64,000 bases of DNA from Segatella cerevisiae (GTDB lineage Bacteria > Bacteroidota > Bacteroidia > Bacteroidales > Bacteroidaceae), in contig NZ_JAMXLY010000002.1 in NCBI RefSeq assembly GCF_024054555.1, positions 62,001 through 126,000 of the forward strand, read 5' to 3'. The translations under genes and the position numbers were made by a program. Numbering within the stretch: the stretch's first letter is position 1; every line of letters starts with the position of its first letter. Of this stretch, positions 59,015-64,000 are shown piece by piece. The notes under the pieces are model-generated. The model was not told where the DNA came from and ran no database searches. It was given only the letters and a program-made list of their open reading frames with translations.

Positions 59015-61555
59015 ATGGAAGAAAATAGGAATATAGAATCAGCGAATGCAGTTGATCAGCAAGAGGATAATGAGAAGGAATCATCCTTTGACTTTGCTAC
59101 TATCTACGCAACAGTTATTCTGAATTGGAAATGGTTCGTCCTCTCACTCATCGTCTGCGTGGGCGTAGCTTTCATCTACCTCCGCTATAGCACACCGGTT
59201 TGGCAGGCTAATGTCAAGTTGCTCATCAAAGATGATGACAACAACTCTTCAAATGGAGGAAGAGGGAACGATTTACTGCAAAGCAGTTCTACTCTCGGCC
59301 TGATCAGCAGTTCCAATGGGATCGACAATGAAATGGAAATCCTCTCCTCGCACCTTCTGTCTCAAGGCGCCATCAAAGACCTGAAACTCTATGTCGATTA
59401 CAGTGCCACAGGGACTTTCAAAGACGAACTCCTCTATAAAGATGAACCGATAGCCGTGGATATTGACCCCTATCATCTGGAAAAACTCGAGTATCCTATC
59501 GAACTCGTCATCGAACAAACGGCCAAAGGCTACCATGTCACCGGCAAATATGAGACTCTTGACAAGATTAACAATAAAATCATTCCTCACCTTATTGACA
59601 GTTCTTTCCCATCTTTGCCTATAGGACTTCGAACACGTGTGGGAACTCTGACTTTCCAAGAGACCAGTACACCGATGAACGGTAGAAAAGAAAAGGTGAC
59701 CATCTACTCTCTGAAGATGATGGGAGAAAAATATGTGAATAATCTCACCGTCAGCCAAACTAATAAGAATACGACTATTGCCCAACTCGAACTTCATGAT
59801 GAGATTCCCGAGCGTGCTACTGACTACCTCACTGATCTTGTTCAGGTCTACAACCGTCAAGCCAATGAAGACAAGAACGAAGTAGCCTACAGGACCGAAG
59901 CTTTCATCAATAACCGACTCGAAAAGATCAATGCCGAACTCGGCAATACGGAAGGGCAACTGGAGAGTTACAAGAAGCGTAATAATATGGTGGAGATGCA
60001 ACTGAATTCCGCACAGACGGTCCAAGACGCAGACACCTATGGTCAGAAACTCTCTGACGCCAACACCCAGATAGCCCTTCTGAACTCCTTGCGGGAATAT
60101 ATGCACCACCCGACAAACCGCTATCAGACTCTCCCTTCAAATGTCGGTTTGACAGACCAGAGTGCCACGGAATTGATCAACAAATACAATGAGATTGCAC
60201 TCGAACGCAATAGGTTGATGCGCAGTGCCAGCGAGAACTCACCTAGCGTGATCCCTCTCACAGCCCAACTCAATGACTTGACGGTTTCCATCAAACATGC
60301 CGTCAATCAAGCTATCCAAGGATTAAATATCCAACGCAATTCCATCGCCGCCCTCTATGGCAAATACCAAAATCAGGTAGGTGAAACTCCTGAACAGGAA
60401 AGAATGCTGAACCAGATCGGACGTCAACAAGACGTCAAATCAGGACTCTACCTGACGCTATTGCAAAAACGCGAGGAAAACTCGATCAACCTTGCTGCCA
60501 CAGTCGATAAAGGAAAACTGATAGATATTCCGGATGTGGAAGGTATCGTAAGTCCGAAGAAACCTTTGGTCTTGCTTGCCGCACTCATTTTAGGCATCGG
60601 CATCCCGTCACTCATCCTCTTTATCCTCCAGTTCTTCCACTATAAGATAGAAGGACATGATGATGTCGCCAAACTGACGAAACTGCCGATCATCGCTGAC
60701 GTGGCAGTGGCCAGCGATACGGTCAAGTCAAAAGCTGACATTGTCGTAAGTGAAAACCAGAATAACCAAATGGAGGAAATATTCAGGAGCATGCGCACCA
60801 ACCTGCAGTTCCTGATGAAGAAAGGCCAGAAAGTCATGCTGTTCACATCTTCTACATCCGGGGAAGGGAAGACGTTCAATGCCGCTAACCTCGCTGTCAG
60901 TTTCGCCTTGTTGGGAAAGAAAATTATCCTCATCGGACTCGATATCCGCAAGCCTCGTCTTGCCGAACTTTTCAAGTTGCGTGACCACCACCATGGCATT
61001 ACCCCACTCTTGGCAAATGACGATCCGACAGAGGAGTCAGTCAAGCAACAAATACTCTCTTCTGGTGTAAACAAGAATTTGGATTTGCTATTGGCAGGTC
61101 CTACGCCACCTAACCCCGCAGAACTTCTCTCCCGTGAGAGTCTCGACAAGATTATCGCTATCCTGAGAAAGAATTACGATTACGTCATCATCGATTCTGC
61201 GCCTGTAGGACTCGTTACCGATACCTTACAGATCGGACGTGTCTGCGATGCAACCGTTCTCGTATGCCGTGCAGATTATACGCCAAAAGACAGTTTCGGC
61301 CTGATCAACAGTTTGTCAGAACAGAAGAAACTGCCTAATATGTCCATCGTCGTCAATGGTATTGATCTGAGCAAGAAGAAATACGGCTACTACTATGGCT
61401 ATGGTAAATACGGGAAGTATGGCAAATATGGACATTACGGAAATTATGGCAGTTATGGCAAGTATGGACACTATGGAAATTATGGTTCATACGGTAGCTA
61501 CGGCAATTATGCCAGCCATTACGGTAGGAAAGATGACGATTCAGTAAAGAAATGA
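59015..61555 (+). CDS. wzc: Polysaccharide co-polymerase with tyrosine autokinase (Wzc-like)
   Basis: 846 residues. An N-terminal Wzz domain lies between two membrane helices (FVLSLIVCVGVAFIYL near 52; LLAALILGIGIPSLILFIL near 520). A long periplasmic coiled-coil part separates them, then a cytoplasmic BY-kinase domain: Walker A TSSTSGEGKT near 615, Walker A' LIGLDIRKPRL, Walker B YVIIDSAPVG. The C-terminus is a tyrosine-glycine repeat of about 50 residues with 18 tyrosines (units KYG, HYGNYGSYG), far more than in classic Wzc. It controls polysaccharide chain length and export by cyclic phosphorylation. The frame is intact. Confidence 0.93.
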   Translation: MEENRNIESANAVDQQEDNEKESSFDFATIYATVILNWKWFVLSLIVCVGVAFIYLRYSTPVWQANVKLLIKDDDNNSSNGGRGNDLLQSSSTLGLISSSNGIDNEMEILSSHLLSQGAIKDLKLYVDYSATGTFKDELLYKDEPIAVDIDPYHLEKLEYPIELVIEQTAKGYHVTGKYETLDKINNKIIPHLIDSSFPSLPIGLRTRVGTLTFQETSTPMNGRKEKVTIYSLKMMGEKYVNNLTVSQTNKNTTIAQLELHDEIPERATDYLTDLVQVYNRQANEDKNEVAYRTEAFINNRLEKINAELGNTEGQLESYKKRNNMVEMQLNSAQTVQDADTYGQKLSDANTQIALLNSLREYMHHPTNRYQTLPSNVGLTDQSATELINKYNEIALERNRLMRSASENSPSVIPLTAQLNDLTVSIKHAVNQAIQGLNIQRNSIAALYGKYQNQVGETPEQERMLNQIGRQQDVKSGLYLTLLQKREENSINLAATVDKGKLIDIPDVEGIVSPKKPLVLLAALILGIGIPSLILFILQFFHYKIEGHDDVAKLTKLPIIADVAVASDTVKSKADIVVSENQNNQMEEIFRSMRTNLQFLMKKGQKVMLFTSSTSGEGKTFNAANLAVSFALLGKKIILIGLDIRKPRLAELFKLRDHHHGITPLLANDDPTEESVKQQILSSGVNKNLDLLLAGPTPPNPAELLSRESLDKIIAILRKNYDYVIIDSAPVGLVTDTLQIGRVCDATVLVCRADYTPKDSFGLINSLSEQKKLPNMSIVVNGIDLSKKKYGYYYGYGKYGKYGKYGHYGNYGSYGKYGHYGNYGSYGSYGNYASHYGRKDDDSVKK

Positions 61556-61625
61556 TCTCTTGTTTCCGGCAGAAGAATAACTCATGGCTGCCGGATTTAA
61601 ATACGATAAAAACAGAACGAAGAAA

Positions 61626-62060
61626 ATGACTATAGCTGTAGATTTTGACGGAACAATTGTAGAACATAAGTATCCTGAGATAGGACCTGAAATACCATTT
61701 GCTACCCAAACCCTCAGAATGTTGATCCAAGAGCACCACCGCCTTATTCTTTGGAGCGTACGCGAAGGCAAACTCCTTCAAGATGCCATCGACTGGTGCA
61801 GAGAACACGGTGTAGAATTTTGGGCTGTCAATCGTGACTACCCGGAAGAAAACGGAACTATAAACAACAATCATTTCAGCCGTAAGATCAAGGCTGATCT
61901 CTTTATTGATGACCGACAGATCGGAGGACTTCCTGACTGGGGAGAGATCTACCGGATCATCCACGAAGGGAAATCTTATAGGGACATCATTCGAGAAAGC
62001 ATGGGCGAAGAACCTGCAGAAGCTCCCAGGAGCAAGCATCATTGGTGGAGCAAGAGATAA
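61626..62060 (+). CDS. BT0820-like HAD-fold hydrolase
   Basis: About 144 residues from the ATG at 61626 (MTIAVDFDGTIVEH); an in-frame ATG at 61584 would add 14 residues (MAAGFKYDKNRTKK). HAD motif I is VDFDGTI with the Asp pair, a threonine/serine motif II is in LILWSVREG, and the later acidic motif is DLFIDDRQIGG. It resembles the structurally known Bacteroides BT0820 protein, related to polynucleotide-kinase 3'-phosphatase domains. Substrate unknown. It follows the wzc-like gene by about 70 bp. A hairpin terminator lies at 62107. Confidence 0.8.
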   Translation: MTIAVDFDGTIVEHKYPEIGPEIPFATQTLRMLIQEHHRLILWSVREGKLLQDAIDWCREHGVEFWAVNRDYPEENGTINNNHFSRKIKADLFIDDRQIGGLPDWGEIYRIIHEGKSYRDIIRESMGEEPAEAPRSKHHWWSKR

Positions 62061-62106
62061 TTGACAGATTGAATATTATCTTTTATAAATATCAACTTAT
62101 TTATTG

Positions 62107-62150
62107 GAAAGGGCATAGAGAAACCGATATTGATTTCTTTATGCCCTTTC
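62107..62150 (+). terminator. Terminator of the rfbA-wzc-BT0820 unit
   Basis: GAAAGGGCATA (62107-62117) pairs perfectly with TATGCCCTTTC (62140-62150), with inner AGAAA/TTTCT pairs, followed by a T-rich tail. It probably works for both converging genes. Confidence 0.75.
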
Positions 62151-62355
62151 TCATTTCTTAAGGTCACCTCACCTCTAATGCTAAACCTACTAACTACATG
62201 AGACACGCCACCTTATTATATTAGGGACCTATAAATTGACCTATTCCCGATTGGGTCAAAGATCATCTTCAAATTGATGAAAGACGAAGGCGAATCAAAC
62301 ACTCTGCACTAGTCCATCTGATCCTTTGGTCAGGTCAAGAATTCCGATTCCCACG

Positions 62356-64000
62356 TCAAGGCAAAGGCAAAAGTCCTTCCCATCGTACATCCCAACCAAC
62401 AGGAAAACCCGGGTTAGAACGCGTACAGCCATCCCAGCCTGCACACATCATGGCCACAGCAGTGAGAAGTCCCCCATTTCCGGGAAGATAGAGTCGTAGT
62501 CTGTTGTCCTGATAATTATGTCCATTGACCAAATAGGTATTTTTCTGTTTCGTCATAAGCAAAGCTTGCACGGCTCTTTCCGGTTCGCCTACACGGGCAG
62601 CACACATTGCTGTCATCGGATAATCCCATCCCCACGTCGTAGGCCAGTTCCAATGTTCCCAAACCCAAAGCAGGGTCTTGCTCATCACAGACGACTGGAC
62701 CAGAGGACTTGAAGGCAGGACACCCAAGGCACCTAAAACTGCCGGATGGTCACTCGTGAAGCGAAGGGACGTAAAAGTGTTTACAGCAGATTCTGCAGAC
62801 AGATAAAGACTGTCATTGTTCATAGCCAAAGGAGAAAGTTGGGAAAGGATCTTATCCCAAAGCGAGACTCGGCTCACCCCCCTGCGCTCTCTCCATTTCT
62901 GAGCCGTTCTCAGGGCAAAATACCAATAGGAGAGTTCGAAAGGCGGATTGACGGTAGAATCAGCCTTCAGTGTTTCCTGCGCAGGAATGCAACCTTTCAG
63001 AATATAACGGTGTCGGATGCTGTCATAAGTGGCAAAATCCGCCATAAATGTTGCAGTTTCATTCACCATGTCCCCGTACCGGGCGAGTATTTTCTTGGAT
63101 TGAGCAGGTTCAGCGCGATAAAGGAGTTCTGCAAGATAGATCGGATGCGGTTGCTGCCAGATGAGATAAGACCCCACATTTGAAGGCACTTCCATCCCTG
63201 AAGGATCAGTCATTTTCATCCAACGCACGCCTTTGAAACCTTGCCTTTTGGCGATGGAGCGGGCAACGGGCAGCACCTTTACATACCAGTCGAGGCTCGG
63301 AGCCAACAACTCAGGATGCCCCCACAAAGCAAACTGTGCCTCATGCCACCACACCATTTCGAGATGGAATTTTCCAAACCAGGAGTTATAGGTGAGTCCG
63401 GTCTCTTGAGGCGGTGTGGAGCCGGCATCATTGACCGCCAGAAGATACTGTGAAAGCACGACCCGGCGCTCCAATTCCCTGGCCCTAGGATCTGAGACAT
63501 GAGAAAAATCCACAATAGCACCTTTTTTCCAGAAACTCACCCAATGCCGGGCTGCCTCTTGAGACACCACAGAATAAGAATCATCCCCGGGTTGTACTGG
63601 GCCGTGATAGGTCGAGACAGGATAGAAAGAAACCGTAAAATTCAGTTTCTTCCCTTTGGGAGACAGGATAAAATCATTCTTGTCCAAACGCTTGAAATTC
63701 GCTGGACCACACCACCTGACTCTTATAAAATAGACCGTCGTATCGATTGTATGACGGAGAACAACCTCTTGCGAAGAAGACTTGAGAATATCCGTATGAT
63801 GCGGCTTATCGGCACTCCAGTCACAGGCATCGTCACTGTGCCCGCCTGTAGGGTAAGGAAAGCGGAAGCGGATTCGGGGATGATCGTCTGAGACAATCGC
63901 GGATGCAATCTCATCCTTGTCAGGAGAACAGACGGTATGAACCTGATAACGCCTACCGCCATAAGCGAAACTACTCTGTACAGACCCCGTCCATAAATCC
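62356..64000 (-). CDS. Six-hairpin glycosidase-like protein (GH65/GH95-like), 5' end outside the window
   Basis: The frame is open to the window edge: translated from 63999 there is no stop, so the gene starts beyond 64000 and the ATG at 63687 is internal. The visible 548 residues contain an N-terminal beta-sandwich end and an (alpha/alpha)6 barrel. Marks of that fold include FHLEMVWWHEAQFALWGHPELL, YLIWQQPHPIYLAELLYR, HWNWPTTWGWDYPMTAM and YLPGNGGLLTAVAMM. The family is that of retaining/inverting glycosidases and phosphorylases on small glycans. The substrate is unknown. No SusCD pair is visible nearby. Confidence 0.8.
   Translation of the reverse strand, partial: DLWTGSVQSSFAYGGRRYQVHTVCSPDKDEIASAIVSDDHPRIRFRFPYPTGGHSDDACDWSADKPHHTDILKSSSQEVVLRHTIDTTVYFIRVRWCGPANFKRLDKNDFILSPKGKKLNFTVSFYPVSTYHGPVQPGDDSYSVVSQEAARHWVSFWKKGAIVDFSHVSDPRARELERRVVLSQYLLAVNDAGSTPPQETGLTYNSWFGKFHLEMVWWHEAQFALWGHPELLAPSLDWYVKVLPVARSIAKRQGFKGVRWMKMTDPSGMEVPSNVGSYLIWQQPHPIYLAELLYRAEPAQSKKILARYGDMVNETATFMADFATYDSIRHRYILKGCIPAQETLKADSTVNPPFELSYWYFALRTAQKWRERRGVSRVSLWDKILSQLSPLAMNNDSLYLSAESAVNTFTSLRFTSDHPAVLGALGVLPSSPLVQSSVMSKTLLWVWEHWNWPTTWGWDYPMTAMCAARVGEPERAVQALLMTKQKNTYLVNGHNYQDNRLRLYLPGNGGLLTAVAMMCAGWDGCTRSNPGFPVGWDVRWEGLLPLP

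Overview
The window looks like a Bacteroidales chromosome, most likely Prevotellaceae. Evidence: many genes are preceded by the Bacteroidetes sigma-ABfr promoter (TTG, about 20 bp, TAnnTTTG). Shine-Dalgarno sequences are absent from native genes. There are carboxypeptidase-regulatory/TonB-plug outer-membrane barrels, a DUF349 protein, a BT0820-type phosphatase and an nrdDG/nrdAB pair. Core genes look moderately GC-balanced, whereas about 19-31 kb is clearly AT-richer. Names rest on recognisable motifs; no database search was possible.

Layout. 0-17 kb is housekeeping: gpsA (partial), pgi, a HAD phosphatase, a YbjQ protein, mnmA, a DUF349 protein, a CorA channel, pepD, a flippase-like UPF0104 protein, a 29-codon membrane peptide with its own promoter and terminator, rsmA, frr-rsgA and a FucP/GluP-type MFS carrier. 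17.5-34.6 kb is an accessory island. It holds a tricistronic split HipA kinase module (hipB-hipS-hipT), a peptide-export locus (C39-peptidase ABC transporter, a very short HlyD-like protein, two outer-membrane barrels, a divergent TPR/HTH regulator), a deleted IS982-type element, an IS256-type remnant, and a segment with Firmicutes-style ribosome binding sites (quinone oxidoreductase plus a HAD fragment). A ferredoxin/His-rich membrane protein/ECF sigma cluster, a NAGPA-type glycosidase and a second IS982 scrap complete the island.

34.7-45.7 kb: an ECF sigma/short anti-sigma/two exported-protein operon, a GH43 enzyme, an aldose-epimerase homologue, two candidate noncoding RNAs, the Kdo pair kdsA-kdsD, a phospholipase-D/cardiolipin synthase, a LuxR regulator and a ferritin-VIT1 fusion. 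46-54.4 kb: nrdD-nrdG-nrdA-nrdB on one strand, with anaerobic and aerobic ribonucleotide reductases apparently co-transcribed. Upstream are a 1.2-kb intergenic region with strong dyads and a hemerythrin-LuxR regulator. 54.6-64 kb: rny and zapA with a coiled-coil protein and a structured RNA candidate, rfbA, a Wzc-type tyrosine kinase with an 18-tyrosine tail, a BT0820-like phosphatase, and a partial glycosidase.

The most unusual unexplained structure is a set of three intergenic arrays with a ~23-bp period (about 3.8, 34.4 and 53.0 kb). Their units carry a palindromic core (CTCGAG or ACGTACGT) followed by a GAAACA/GAACAGA-like stretch. The best candidates for undescribed genes are a ~258-nt RNA with four degenerate repeats between its own promoter and terminator (40.15-40.41 kb) and the 29-residue peptide at 11.87 kb. 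The best complete system is the HipBST-like module with inverted repeats around its promoter.
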